Position numbers and translations under genes: made by a program. Positions 46,560 to 55,614 of a stretch of DNA of 64,000 nucleotides are shown here, piece after piece. Every line of letters begins with the position of its first letter. Positions within the stretch are counted from its first letter, which is position 1. Origin of the DNA: an uncultured Duodenibacillus sp. (GTDB taxonomy: Bacteria > Pseudomonadota > Gammaproteobacteria > Burkholderiales > Burkholderiaceae_F). Where the stretch lies: positions 124,001 through 188,000 of the forward strand of contig CALXQS010000001.1 of assembly GCA_944390715.1 (NCBI GenBank), read 5' to 3'. Under the pieces are notes generated by a model, which was given only the letters and a program-made list of their open reading frames with translations, did not search any database and had not been told where the DNA came from.

Positions 46560-47969
46560 TTAGAAGAAGCCCACGTCGACGGCAAAGAGCTTTTCGACTT
46601 GAGGGATGGTGCGTTTGTTGGGAACAAAGACGATGACGCTGTCTTCAGATTCAATAGTGAGATTGGGTGTTGCGATAAAGACTTCCGGTTCCAATGTTGA
46701 CGGGTCTTCGCGCACAACGGCTGCGATCGATACGCCTTCAGGCAACGCGAGTTCACCAATGCGCTTGCCGACGACTTTGGAGCTCTTTTTGTTGCCGTGC
46801 GCGACAATTTCAAGTGCCTCAGCTACGCCGCGTCGCAACGAATAGGCTGCTTGAACGTCGCCATGTCGTACGTGTCGAAGCAGTTCTCCGATTGTTGCCT
46901 GCGTGACAGAAACAGTGATGTCGATTTGCGAGCCTTGCATCAGGTTGCTGAAAGTTGCACTGTCGGTAAGTGCGATGACGCGACGCGCCCCCATCTTCTT
47001 GGCAAGAAGCGAGCCCATGATGTTGGTTTCATCATGACGGCTTAGGGCAATAAAAAGGTCGCATCGATCAATTCCTGCACTTTCAAGCACTTCTTCGTCA
47101 ATGATGGAGCCTTCGATGAAAAGCGTATTTTTCGGAGCCTCGGAAGCAAGTTTTTTGCACAGGTCTCGATCCGTATCCAGAATGTTGATTTCGTAGTTTC
47201 GGCGCGAATCAGGACCATTGAGCTTGTGCGCGAGCTGAAGCGCAAGGGGGATATCCCCGCCGACAATAATGCGGCGGATCGATTTCTCGTGGTGGCGAAG
47301 TTCCGAAATCACGCGGCGAACATCTCGGCCGGGGGCAAGAGCAATGACCTCGTCTCCGCTTTCAATCACCGTGTCTTCAGTCAGATCCAGTCGGCGGTTG
47401 CGGCGAAAGACGGCAATAATGCGGGCTGGTACCCTGGGCAAATGCACAGCCAGATCTCCTGCCGGTCGTCCGACCAGAGGACTGCCGGCAACGGTGCGCA
47501 CGCTAAAGAGCATGGCTCGCCCTTCGGCAAAGTCAATAATCTGCAGCGCTTCAGGAAATTCGATCAACCGCAGAATTGATTCTGTGAGTGCTTCTTCGGG
47601 CCAGATGGAGCTGGTAATCTGAAAACCTTCTTCGGCCATCAGGCGAGGGTACTGTCTGAGCTCACTGTTGCGCACGCGAGCAATGCGGGTGGGAATGTTG
47701 AACAGTCTCGAAGCAAGCAGACAGACGGCCATGTTGGTTTCATCGCTTGCCGTTACAGCCACAATCATGTCGGCATCTTCGGCACCGGCCTGACGCAGAA
47801 CGCTTGGAGAAGTGGCGCTGCCGACAATGCCCCGCAGATCAAGTCTGTCTTGCAGTTCTTCAATGCGTGCAGGATCGGTGTCAACGACTGTGATGTCGTT
47901 GGCTTCATCAACTAAAGATTCGGCGACCGAACGGCCGATACGGCCAGCACCAATAATGAGAATCTGCAT
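46560..47969 (-). CDS. trkA: Trk system NAD-binding regulatory subunit TrkA
   Basis: Cytoplasmic peripheral subunit that gates TrkH in response to nucleotides. The 469-residue product has two RCK-N/RCK-C tandems: IIGAGRIGRSVAESL at the start, a first TrkA_C near 140-220, a second RCK-N (IIVGGDIPLALQLA) near 235 and a final TrkA_C. It is paired with trkH and preceded by an NtrYX-type two-component system. Confidence 0.95.
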   Translation of the reverse strand: MQILIIGAGRIGRSVAESLVDEANDITVVDTDPARIEELQDRLDLRGIVGSATSPSVLRQAGAEDADMIVAVTASDETNMAVCLLASRLFNIPTRIARVRNSELRQYPRLMAEEGFQITSSIWPEEALTESILRLIEFPEALQIIDFAEGRAMLFSVRTVAGSPLVGRPAGDLAVHLPRVPARIIAVFRRNRRLDLTEDTVIESGDEVIALAPGRDVRRVISELRHHEKSIRRIIVGGDIPLALQLAHKLNGPDSRRNYEINILDTDRDLCKKLASEAPKNTLFIEGSIIDEEVLESAGIDRCDLFIALSRHDETNIMGSLLAKKMGARRVIALTDSATFSNLMQGSQIDITVSVTQATIGELLRHVRHGDVQAAYSLRRGVAEALEIVAHGNKKSSKVVGKRIGELALPEGVSIAAVVREDPSTLEPEVFIATPNLTIESEDSVIVFVPNKRTIPQVEKLFAVDVGFF

Positions 47970-48042
47970 ACAACGCGGCTCTCAAAGAGGCTTTCGAGAG
48001 CCGAAAAATCAGGTTGATCAATGCTCGGAGTGCGGCGGCTGA

Positions 48043-48753
48043 TTAATTTTGCACGTCGGATTCCTCGCCGTCTTTGTGCTGGGGATGACGCACGATTTCC
48101 ATGTTGAGTGCCTTGAGTTTTCTGTAAAGGTGCGTTCTTTCAAGCCCAGCATGGCGTGCAACGCGCGTCATTTGGTAGGACTCATGGCGCATCAGCGCCA
48201 GCAAATAAGCTTTTTCCGTCGTTTCCCGAACCTCCCGCAGCGTTTTGCTGAAGTCAATCACCATGTCGGCGCCGGGAACCACGAGCTTGGGCATCTCTTC
48301 TTGCTTTTCCTGGGCGTCAAAATTCACGGGCTGAGTCGGCTGAACTTGTACGGCAGCCGGCTGATACTTGGAAAAGGCGCTGATGCGATTTTTGACGTCG
48401 AGGCCGTGGCGAACGGAATCAAGGAGCTTTTGCATGGAAATAGGTTTTTCCAGAAATGCCAAAGCTCCGAATTTTGTGGCTTCAACCGCTGTTTCGATGG
48501 TTCCGTGACCGCTCATCATAATGACCGGACAGTTGAGCATTTTGCGCACACCCCATTCTTTGAGAAGCGTAATGCCGTCCGTGTCCGGCATCCAAATGTC
48601 GAGAAGAATCAAATCGAACTGCTCCTGCGACATCAGAACGCGTGCGGCTTCGGCGTTTTCCGCGGCATACACCGTGTAGCCTTCCTCGTCGAGAATCTCG
48701 GAAAGTAGTTCTCGTATGCCTATTTCATCGTCGACAATCAGAATTTTGGCCAT
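48043..48753 (-). CDS. Response regulator: receiver plus Fis-type HTH, no AAA+ domain (NtrX-like)
   Basis: Partner of the sensor kinase encoded 74 nt upstream. The 236-residue product has a receiver domain (1-120) with phospho-acceptor Asp52 (LILLDIWMP) and Lys103 (FLEKPIS), a flexible linker (about 120-170), and a C-terminal Fis-type helix-turn-helix (about 185-222, VARHAGLERTHLYRKLKALN). The central AAA+ ATPase with its GAFTGA motif, which lets canonical NtrX activate sigma-54, is absent, so it should act as an ordinary DNA-binding regulator. Confidence 0.88.
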   Translation of the reverse strand: MAKILIVDDEIGIRELLSEILDEEGYTVYAAENAEAARVLMSQEQFDLILLDIWMPDTDGITLLKEWGVRKMLNCPVIMMSGHGTIETAVEATKFGALAFLEKPISMQKLLDSVRHGLDVKNRISAFSKYQPAAVQVQPTQPVNFDAQEKQEEMPKLVVPGADMVIDFSKTLREVRETTEKAYLLALMRHESYQMTRVARHAGLERTHLYRKLKALNMEIVRHPQHKDGEESDVQN

Positions 48754-48827
48754 AGGGTTCTTGCGTCCTTTTGCGAGTGCTCAAAGCTAAGCTTTCGGCA
48801 ACCGTCTCAAACAAGCATCCTAACATA

Positions 48828-51029
48828 TCAGGAATTTTGTACAACGGATGACGGATCCTCGATTTTAGGCTCTAAACATGGAAAAACGATGACAATCTGG
48901 GCGCCGAGTACATCTCCCTTAAGATCTGTGCGGTTGCCGAGAGTGATGCGGGCATGGTGCTCTTCGATAATTTTCTTGACCATAGGCAGCCCAAGTCCCG
49001 TGCCTGTAGGCTTGGTGGTTGTGTACGGCTCAAAGGCTCGCGCCAGAATGTTGGGCGAAAATCCCGGGCCGTTGTCCTCAAGAACAACTCGAATGGCTTC
49101 GACTTTGCCGTCGGGACGACGTACCCCTGTGCTCGAAAGCCGAATTTCAACGCTTTCTTGTCCTGCCGTTGCGTCTATGGCGTTGCTGATGATGTTGTGC
49201 AGCACTTGCCTCAGCTGACCGGCGTCGCCGGCAATCTTGGGCAGGCCCTGCTCAAGCGCCATGGAAAGCGGCGTGCCGGCAGTGCAGTAGAAGTCCTCGA
49301 GCTCGCGGAAGAAATTGTTCAAATCCATGGGTTCGAGAACAGCTACCGGCAGTTTTGCATAATCACGAAAATCGTTGACCATCTGCTTCATGGCGTCGAC
49401 TTGCGTGATAATGGTGCGGCTTGTGCGGTGCAGCAGCGAGGCATCTTTTTCACTGAGTTTGTCGGCAAGCTTCATTTCCAGCCGTTCGGTAGCAAGACGA
49501 ATCGGCGTCAGGGGATTTTTAATTTCGTGAGCCAGACGTCTTGCGACCTCTCCCCAAGCGACGGCTCGCTGGGCCTCAAGCACGGCGGAAATGTCATCAA
49601 AGACAATCACCCAGCCTCGACGACTGGCGCCGGTATCGAGACGTGCCGCGCGAATGAAGAGGAAAATGGAGGCATCCATGCCGTGCTTCGGCAGTTCAAG
49701 CTCAAAGCGGATGTCTTTTCCCTTGTCTGCAAGCTGGATTTCATCGGTAAGCGCACGGGCGAACTCGGAAACAACGGAAGTGAGAGGAACCCCGCTGGCA
49801 AGATTGGTCACGCCCAAGATGCCGGCAGCGGAAGCGTTCGTCAGCTTTACCGTAAGACGATCGTCGGTAACGATGACGCCCGATGAAAGGTTGTCGAGAA
49901 TAAGCTCAAGGTTGGCGCGGGCTTGTTCGGCTTGCTTTTTCTGTTTTTCAATGGTGGCTCGGGCTTCTGCTACTTGAGCAATCATGACATTGAAGGATTG
50001 CGTAAGTGCGTTGATTTCGCTCTTTCCGGCGAACTCTTTGATTGGACGCAGGTCGCCTTCGGCCACTTTGCACGTGCCTTTGGCAAGCTGCATGACGGGC
50101 GCAGATATGTTTCTGGCAAATGTCAGAGCAAGAGCCACCGCCCCGAGAACCGCAAGCACCATCGTCAAAGTGAGCGTGACGCCGTAGATGTTCCTCAAGC
50201 CTGAGCGGGCCAGTACCAGTTCTTGGTAGTTGCGATAGCCCTGGATGAGATCAAAGGTGTGTCCGGCCAATTCGCGAGGAATTAGCTGCGAGAGCTGCAG
50301 AAAGCTCGACGGCTTGAGGCTTGTGGACATCTCAAGAGGCACCAAAGCACGAATGCGAAGCAAGTCGTCGGACTCAAGCTGATCGCCTTCGAGCATGTAA
50401 ATGCCGTTGTTGACTGCAGCCTTGTCAAGCTGTTCAACGGTAGGGCGATCAATAATGGTAGAGGCCGTCGGAGAAAAAGAGCTCAGCAGAATTTCTCCGG
50501 TAGGCGAAAAGACGATCGCTGAGGCGGCATTGGTCGTCTCGCGCATTCTGTCGAGCGCGACCCCTCGATCAGCCTGCGAGGTGGCGTTGATGATCGATGC
50601 AATGCGCAGCGCGGTCTGTCGTAGATTTTTCTGCTCGCGGTCAATGATTTCGCTTGAAAAAGTAACGCCGGAATCAAGCGCTTGCTCAATGCGAACGTCA
50701 AACCAGGAATCGATCGAGCGACCAATGAATTGATTTGACACCATGTAGATGAGCAAGCAGGGCAGAATGGCGGTTGCCGACATCATCAAGGCCAGGCTGG
50801 CTGTCATTTTTGAGCCGAATACGCCTTTTTTGAAGCGCTTGACCATTCGGTACGTGACGGCAACGACGAAAGCAAACAGAGTAAGTGTTGCGAAAATATT
50901 GATGACAAGCAGCACCGGAAAATAGCGTTCGAAATCCGCAGAGTTCGAGCCGCCGGCTGCGAGTGTTATCAATAGTCCAGCGCCGAGTGCAATGGCCGAG
51001 AAAAAGACGATCCGTAGCCAGTTGAGCAT
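48828..51029 (-). CDS. ntrY: NtrY-type sensor histidine kinase
   Basis: Membrane kinase of an NtrY/NtrX-like pair. The 733-residue product has several N-terminal membrane helices (about 5-25, 38-62, 78-100), a periplasmic region, another helix (about 283-305), a HAMP domain (about 305-360), a PAS domain (about 372-485), His501 in the dimerisation box RRLAHEIKNPLTPI, and an ATPase domain with N-box IISNAIDA and G-box TGLGLPM. The likely signal is redox or nitrogen status by analogy only. It lies 14 nt after the DUF4390 gene. Confidence 0.92.
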   Translation of the reverse strand: MLNWLRIVFFSAIALGAGLLITLAAGGSNSADFERYFPVLLVINIFATLTLFAFVVAVTYRMVKRFKKGVFGSKMTASLALMMSATAILPCLLIYMVSNQFIGRSIDSWFDVRIEQALDSGVTFSSEIIDREQKNLRQTALRIASIINATSQADRGVALDRMRETTNAASAIVFSPTGEILLSSFSPTASTIIDRPTVEQLDKAAVNNGIYMLEGDQLESDDLLRIRALVPLEMSTSLKPSSFLQLSQLIPRELAGHTFDLIQGYRNYQELVLARSGLRNIYGVTLTLTMVLAVLGAVALALTFARNISAPVMQLAKGTCKVAEGDLRPIKEFAGKSEINALTQSFNVMIAQVAEARATIEKQKKQAEQARANLELILDNLSSGVIVTDDRLTVKLTNASAAGILGVTNLASGVPLTSVVSEFARALTDEIQLADKGKDIRFELELPKHGMDASIFLFIRAARLDTGASRRGWVIVFDDISAVLEAQRAVAWGEVARRLAHEIKNPLTPIRLATERLEMKLADKLSEKDASLLHRTSRTIITQVDAMKQMVNDFRDYAKLPVAVLEPMDLNNFFRELEDFYCTAGTPLSMALEQGLPKIAGDAGQLRQVLHNIISNAIDATAGQESVEIRLSSTGVRRPDGKVEAIRVVLEDNGPGFSPNILARAFEPYTTTKPTGTGLGLPMVKKIIEEHHARITLGNRTDLKGDVLGAQIVIVFPCLEPKIEDPSSVVQNS

Positions 51030-51043
51030 GACGAGGCCCGTTT

Positions 51044-51622
51044 TTAGGCTAGAGGCTTGGTGATGCGCACGGGAATCCAGTCGCTGTCAAGGTCCCAGTC
51101 GGAGTTCCCGCCGATCGTCACCTGCAGCGGTTTGGGCAAACGCGAAGCATCAAGCCGCATGCGAACTTCGACCTCGACATCATCTGCATCAGCTGCAACA
51201 GAGGCATCGGCGATGCGCCAGTCGCGGATGATCCGCACAAGCGGCAGAACTTGATCGAGAGAGTCGAAGGTACGGGAAAGTCCGCCGAAAGACAGACGGT
51301 AATTGCGGGCAAGAGGGCTGAAGCTCACGCGCTGCACGAGCTCCGTCTCAACCAAATCCTTGTCAAGCCAGTACCAGCGCTTTTTCTGCAGCCGTGCTTC
51401 ACAGACAAAATAAAGAGCAATGCCACGCCGCAGACTTTCGATAAGAGTAATGGCCAGATCAAATTCCCAGTGGGCCGTAAGATAAATGCCGTCGGAGCGC
51501 TTTTGCACTTGCGCCTGCATGAGTTCAATTCCATCGCCGGCGGCGTGCGCGTACGCAAACGGCCACGTCGCGAATGGAGCGGCGGCGGCTGCGGCGCAAA
51601 GTGTTCGGCGGGAAATCATCAT
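51044..51622 (-). CDS. DUF4390 family exported protein
   Basis: The 192-residue product matches DUF4390, usually encoded between rsmB and ntrY. It has a signal peptide of which SRRTLCAAAAAAPF resembles a twin-arginine signal rather than a plain Sec one, then a beta-rich domain (VRLDLTAHWEFDLAITLIESLRRG-like pattern at about 45-70). Either of two adjacent ATG codons could be the start. Function unknown; likely periplasmic and perhaps linked to the sensor NtrY. Confidence 0.8.
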   Translation of the reverse strand: MMISRRTLCAAAAAAPFATWPFAYAHAAGDGIELMQAQVQKRSDGIYLTAHWEFDLAITLIESLRRGIALYFVCEARLQKKRWYWLDKDLVETELVQRVSFSPLARNYRLSFGGLSRTFDSLDQVLPLVRIIRDWRIADASVAADADDVEVEVRMRLDASRLPKPLQVTIGGNSDWDLDSDWIPVRITKPLA

Positions 51623-51638
51623 CGGTTCAGCAACAAAA

Positions 51639-52964
51639 TCAGTGTTTTAGCAAAAGCGCGTAAAAAAAGCCGTCGTGAACGGGAGCAATGCCGGGAAATG
51701 ACTCTTGATCGTTCTCGCTTGCGGCCAGAGTCAGCATCAAGGGAGCATGCTCGGCGACAGGCGCCAGCTTGGCTTCCGGATGCCGGGACAAAAAGTTTTT
51801 GATCTGATTCTGTCCTTCTTCCTCAAACACCGAGCATACGACATAGAGAAGTTTTCCGCCAAACTTTACAAGCGGCCAAAGTGCTTCAAGAAGTCTTTTT
51901 TGTTGTTTTGCGAGCTCATTGATGTCGCTGGGGCGGCGGGAAAAGACGATGTCCGGATGCCGTCTGACAATGCCGCTTGCTGTGCAGGGCGCATCAAGCA
52001 GAATTGAATCAAAAGGATTGCCGTCGTACCAGCAGGAGATGTCGGCAGCGTCGCTTGTGCGTACATCGGCTTGCAGTCCCAGACGGACAAGATTTTCATG
52101 AATGCGTCCGCAGCGTGTCGAATCAACCTCCAAAGCAGTGACGCTGCAGTCAGCCAGCTCCAGCAGGTGAGCGGTTTTTCCTCCGGGCGCAGCGCACGCA
52201 TCGAGAATTCTTTGGCCGTTTTGAGGGGAAAGAAACTGTGCTGCCAGCTGCGCGCCGGCGTCTTGAACGCTGACAAGACCTTCAGCGAAGCCCGGAAGCT
52301 CAGACACAGGCACCGGACTTTCAAGCATGACGGCAGAATGCCCTAGAGGCACAGTGCGCAGGCCGGCAGTTTGCGCCAGAGCACGCCAGTCGTCTACCGT
52401 TGTTTTCCTGCGATTGACGCGTACGGTCATCGGAGGGCGCTTTTGCGCTAGAGCCATCATTTTGTCTGCCTTGTCAGAGCCCAATGCTGCGCGCAGTTTT
52501 TCAATCCACCAGGCAGGAGCATTGAAACGAACTTCCTCATGCTTAAGGGCTTTGGCGCATAACGAGTCGCGCTCGCGTGTAAAGCGCCTCAAGCAGGCAT
52601 TGGCAAAGCCTGCGGCTCGAACATTGATGCTTTTGACGGCCTTCACTGCTTCATTGCAGATGACGTAAGACTTTTGCGGCGACTCGTAAAGTTCCGCAAG
52701 AGATACAAGCAAAATGGCTTTTACCTGCGCCTCGGGCGGGCGTTGAGCGAGCATTGAGAGGACGGTCTGCGCAAGCATGTGCCGGCGCGTAGCCGTATAG
52801 ACGAGAGCCTGGCAGGCGGCTTTTTCCTGGGGCGTGACGTCGCGGCACGAGGCTTCAAGCGCTTTTTCAAGAGAAGCGCCGGCATTCATGAGGCTTCTGG
52901 CCGTTGCTGCGAGCACGATGGCGCGCGCCAGCGCTGCTGAAGTTTTGGTCGTATGTTCAGTCAT
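51639..52964 (-). CDS. rsmB: 16S rRNA m5C967 methyltransferase
   Basis: SAM-dependent methyltransferase acting on 16S rRNA C967. The 441-residue product has an N-terminal NusB-like domain (about 1-145) and a Rossmann methyltransferase domain with ACAAPGGKT-type motif CAAPGGKTAHLLE, DAPCTASG and the nucleophile Cys in VVCSVFEEEG. It begins 6 nt after fmt; this fmt-rsmB pairing is widespread. Confidence 0.95.
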   Translation of the reverse strand: MTEHTTKTSAALARAIVLAATARSLMNAGASLEKALEASCRDVTPQEKAACQALVYTATRRHMLAQTVLSMLAQRPPEAQVKAILLVSLAELYESPQKSYVICNEAVKAVKSINVRAAGFANACLRRFTRERDSLCAKALKHEEVRFNAPAWWIEKLRAALGSDKADKMMALAQKRPPMTVRVNRRKTTVDDWRALAQTAGLRTVPLGHSAVMLESPVPVSELPGFAEGLVSVQDAGAQLAAQFLSPQNGQRILDACAAPGGKTAHLLELADCSVTALEVDSTRCGRIHENLVRLGLQADVRTSDAADISCWYDGNPFDSILLDAPCTASGIVRRHPDIVFSRRPSDINELAKQQKRLLEALWPLVKFGGKLLYVVCSVFEEEGQNQIKNFLSRHPEAKLAPVAEHAPLMLTLAASENDQESFPGIAPVHDGFFYALLLKH

Positions 52965-52970
52965 TTAGGA

Positions 52971-53927
52971 TTAGGCCAACACATCGCCCGGTTTGAGCGG
53001 AAAGCATTGCAAAAAAGAAGCGGCAGGCATTTCGGGTTTGCCGGCTTTTTGCAGTTTTGTGCATTCAAGCGCTCCCGAACCGCAGGCAACGACAAGTGTT
53101 TTGTTTGTGCTGAGCACTTCGCCAGGAGTTCCGTGACCAGCGACCGGACGAGCTGCCCGCAGTTTGAAGACTTCTTCGCCAAAGCAGGCTGTCATGTAGG
53201 GGAACGGGGTAAATGCACGCAGTCTGCGGTCAATTTCCTCTGCGCTCATCGTCCAGTCGACGGGACTTTCGGATTTAAGAATTTTTTCTGCGTAGGTAAC
53301 GCCGTCTTCTGGTTGGGCTGTGCAGGTTAGTTCTGAAGCATGTTCCAGAGCATCAACAACCAGGTCTGCTCCAATTTTTGCCAGTCGCTCGGTGAGGCTT
53401 TGCGCGGTGTCTGTGTCTGAGATGGGGGTGGACGCGCGACAGATCATGGGACCCGTGTCAAGACCGGCCTCCATTTTCATGAGCGTCACGCCTGTGCTGG
53501 CGTCTCCAGCCATAATCGCGCGCTGAATAGGGGCCGCGCCGCGCCAGCGAGGCAATAGCGAAGCATGGATGTTCAGACTTTTAATGGAGCCGTCAGCACC
53601 TATGCCGGCTGCAGCGTCCAGGGCGCGTTGAGGCAAAATGAGCCCGTAGGCGGCAACAACCAAAAGTTCTGCGCCGCAGGCTTGAAGTTCAGACAATGCT
53701 GCTTCGGCCGTTTCAGGGTTGCGCTTGACGGAGAGTGTTTCAGGGGTGATCACCCGAAGGCCGTGAGCGAGAGCCAACTCTTTGACGGCGGATGCTTTGA
53801 GCTTCATGCCGCGGCCGCTGGGCCGATCGGGTTGAGTAAGAACCAGAACGATCTCATGGCCTGCCTCAAGCAGAGCCTGGAGTGCGGCGGCAGCAAAAGG
53901 CGGTGTTCCTGCAAAAGCGATGCGCAT
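52971..53927 (-). CDS. fmt: Methionyl-tRNA formyltransferase
   Basis: Formylates initiator methionyl-tRNA. The 318-residue product has IAFAGTPPFAAAAL at the N terminus, the formyl-THF and catalytic motif LNIHASLLPRWRGAAP, a C-terminal OB-like domain and ends PLKPGDVLA. ATG 53927 (MRIAFAGTP) is the homologous start; the upstream in-frame Met adds 17 unlikely residues. It is separated from def by an inserted plus-strand hydrolase gene. Confidence 0.96.
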   Translation of the reverse strand: MRIAFAGTPPFAAAALQALLEAGHEIVLVLTQPDRPSGRGMKLKASAVKELALAHGLRVITPETLSVKRNPETAEAALSELQACGAELLVVAAYGLILPQRALDAAAGIGADGSIKSLNIHASLLPRWRGAAPIQRAIMAGDASTGVTLMKMEAGLDTGPMICRASTPISDTDTAQSLTERLAKIGADLVVDALEHASELTCTAQPEDGVTYAEKILKSESPVDWTMSAEEIDRRLRAFTPFPYMTACFGEEVFKLRAARPVAGHGTPGEVLSTNKTLVVACGSGALECTKLQKAGKPEMPAASFLQCFPLKPGDVLA

Positions 53928-54082
53928 AATGTTTTTGTCCTCGGAAAGCCTCGATGAAAACGACAAGGTTGAGTGCAATTTTATCGGGCTGCTGCGGGTC
54001 TCGATACAATAACGGCGGCCAACCGATTAAAAAGATGTTTGGCCGGATGACGAAAAATTGCTGCTCTCCTAGAGAAAGGACT

Positions 54083-54973
54083 ATGTCTACAGATCGCGGT
54101 TTATTGAGCTACCACACATACGGCGACCCTCGTATGCCTCCCGTCATTTTGTTGATGGGACTGGGACTGCCTGCGGCAGGCTGGCCGCGCGGTTTTCTTG
54201 AAAGACTCGTCCAAAAGGGCTTGTATCTGATTGCTCCCGACAACAGAGACAGCGGTGCTAGTCCGGTCTACACCGAGCAGGTAACGACGGCCAAGCTTCT
54301 GACAAGCATTGTGCGCTACGTTGTGGGAGGAACAGTGACGGCCGAGTATCGGCTCGAAGATATGGCTCGCGATGTCGAAGATCTGATGCATGCTCTCAAC
54401 ATCAAGCGTGCGCATATTGCGGGCGTATCTTTAGGCGGAATGATTGCGCAGGTGTTTGCAGCGCGTGCGCCTCATCGAACGCTGTCGCTGACTTGCATTT
54501 CGACGGCAACCGGCAATCCCCGTACTGGCCTGGGAAACCTTTCGGCTATCCGTGCGCTGCTGCAAAAGCAGCCTGAAGGCACCGATGATGAATCTTTGCG
54601 CAACTATTTTCGTTTTGTGATGGGGGTAATCGGCACGCAGGGCGAAATCTACGACGATTCGTTTTTTGACGGGATCATCAAGGTGACGCGCGAAAACGGC
54701 ATCACCGAAGAATGCCGTTCGCGGCAGCTGATGGCAATTCTTGCAAGCGGAGATCGCAGAAATCAGCTCAGACAGCTTGTCACGCCGACGCTGGTGATTC
54801 ACGGCACGGCCGATCCGCTTCTGCCGTTTCGAGCAGGAAAGGAAATTGCCTCCTGCATTGAGGGTGCGCAGATGCTGCCGGTTGAAGGCATGGGGCATGA
54901 TCTGCCGCAGCAGCGGCTGGATATGATCACCGAGGCAATTGCAGAGCATTGCTACAGCCATGCTCTGCGCTGA
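54083..54973 (+). CDS. Alpha/beta hydrolase
   Basis: The 296-residue product is a classical alpha/beta hydrolase: oxyanion region LLMGLGLPAAGWP, nucleophile elbow G-V-S116-L-G-G, late acid in HGTADPLLP and catalytic His in GMGHDLP. It resembles esterase-like proteins such as those annotated 3-oxoadipate enol-lactonase-like, but the substrate is not clear. ATG 54083 is preceded by AGAAAGGA and a TACAAT at 54005-54010 that may be its -10. It sits in opposite orientation between def and fmt, which are normally adjacent. Confidence 0.82.
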   Translation: MSTDRGLLSYHTYGDPRMPPVILLMGLGLPAAGWPRGFLERLVQKGLYLIAPDNRDSGASPVYTEQVTTAKLLTSIVRYVVGGTVTAEYRLEDMARDVEDLMHALNIKRAHIAGVSLGGMIAQVFAARAPHRTLSLTCISTATGNPRTGLGNLSAIRALLQKQPEGTDDESLRNYFRFVMGVIGTQGEIYDDSFFDGIIKVTRENGITEECRSRQLMAILASGDRRNQLRQLVTPTLVIHGTADPLLPFRAGKEIASCIEGAQMLPVEGMGHDLPQQRLDMITEAIAEHCYSHALR

Positions 54974-54982
54974 GGTGCGGCG

Positions 54983-55516
54983 CTACTCTGCGTCTGCACG
55001 TTTGGCTGCGCGCGCTTTTTCCTTGCGCAGCTTGGCTAGCTTGGTTGCGGCACGCTGCTTTTTGAGCATGCTCAGATGATCGATGAACACGACGCCGTCT
55101 AAGTGATCAAGTTCGTGTTGAGCACACACGCTCATGAGCTCATCGCACTCAAGTTCGCAGTGTTCGCCCTGAAGGTTTTGATACTTGATCTTGACGTGAG
55201 AGGGACGCTTGACCTTTTCGTAAATGCCTGGCAAAGACAGACAGCCTTCCTCGCACTCGACAAGTTCTCCAGAGCTTGCTTCAATGAACGGATTGACTAA
55301 AACCTTAAGGTCGTTTTTTTCCTCCGAAATGTCAATGACAACCATTCGGATGAGCTCGCCGACTTGGTTGGCGGCAAGACCCACGCCGGGGGCGGCGTAC
55401 ATGGTCTCAGCCATGTCGGCGGCAAGTTTGGCCAGTTTTTCATCAAACTGTTCGACAGGCACGGCTTTCTGGGCCAAACGGGGATCCGGATATTGAACAA
55501 TAGGCAGCAAAGCCAC
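54983..55516 (-). CDS. def: Peptide deformylase
   Basis: Removes the formyl group from new proteins' N termini using a metal ion. The 177-residue product has motif 1 GVGLAANQVG (Asn where Pro is usual), motif 2 EGCLSLPG with Cys92, and motif 3 QHELDHLDG with His134, Glu135 and His138. The start is GTG 55516 with GGAG about 8 nt upstream; a longer in-frame ATG start at 55555 adds a non-homologous extension. It is divergent from dprA. Confidence 0.95.
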   Translation of the reverse strand: MALLPIVQYPDPRLAQKAVPVEQFDEKLAKLAADMAETMYAAPGVGLAANQVGELIRMVVIDISEEKNDLKVLVNPFIEASSGELVECEEGCLSLPGIYEKVKRPSHVKIKYQNLQGEHCELECDELMSVCAQHELDHLDGVVFIDHLSMLKKQRAATKLAKLRKEKARAAKRADAE

Positions 55517-55614
55517 GGTACATCTCCAAACGAGTCGCCATGCGCAGCAATGCAAAAACGCGCGTGTCCGATGAGATGATCATCGCTCTCGGGGGCGGCT
55601 CAAAATAAAATATC

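Noticed and set aside
48954-49886. 310-codon plus-strand frame opposite ntrY
   Set aside because: Cysteine- and arginine-rich shadow translation without family features.
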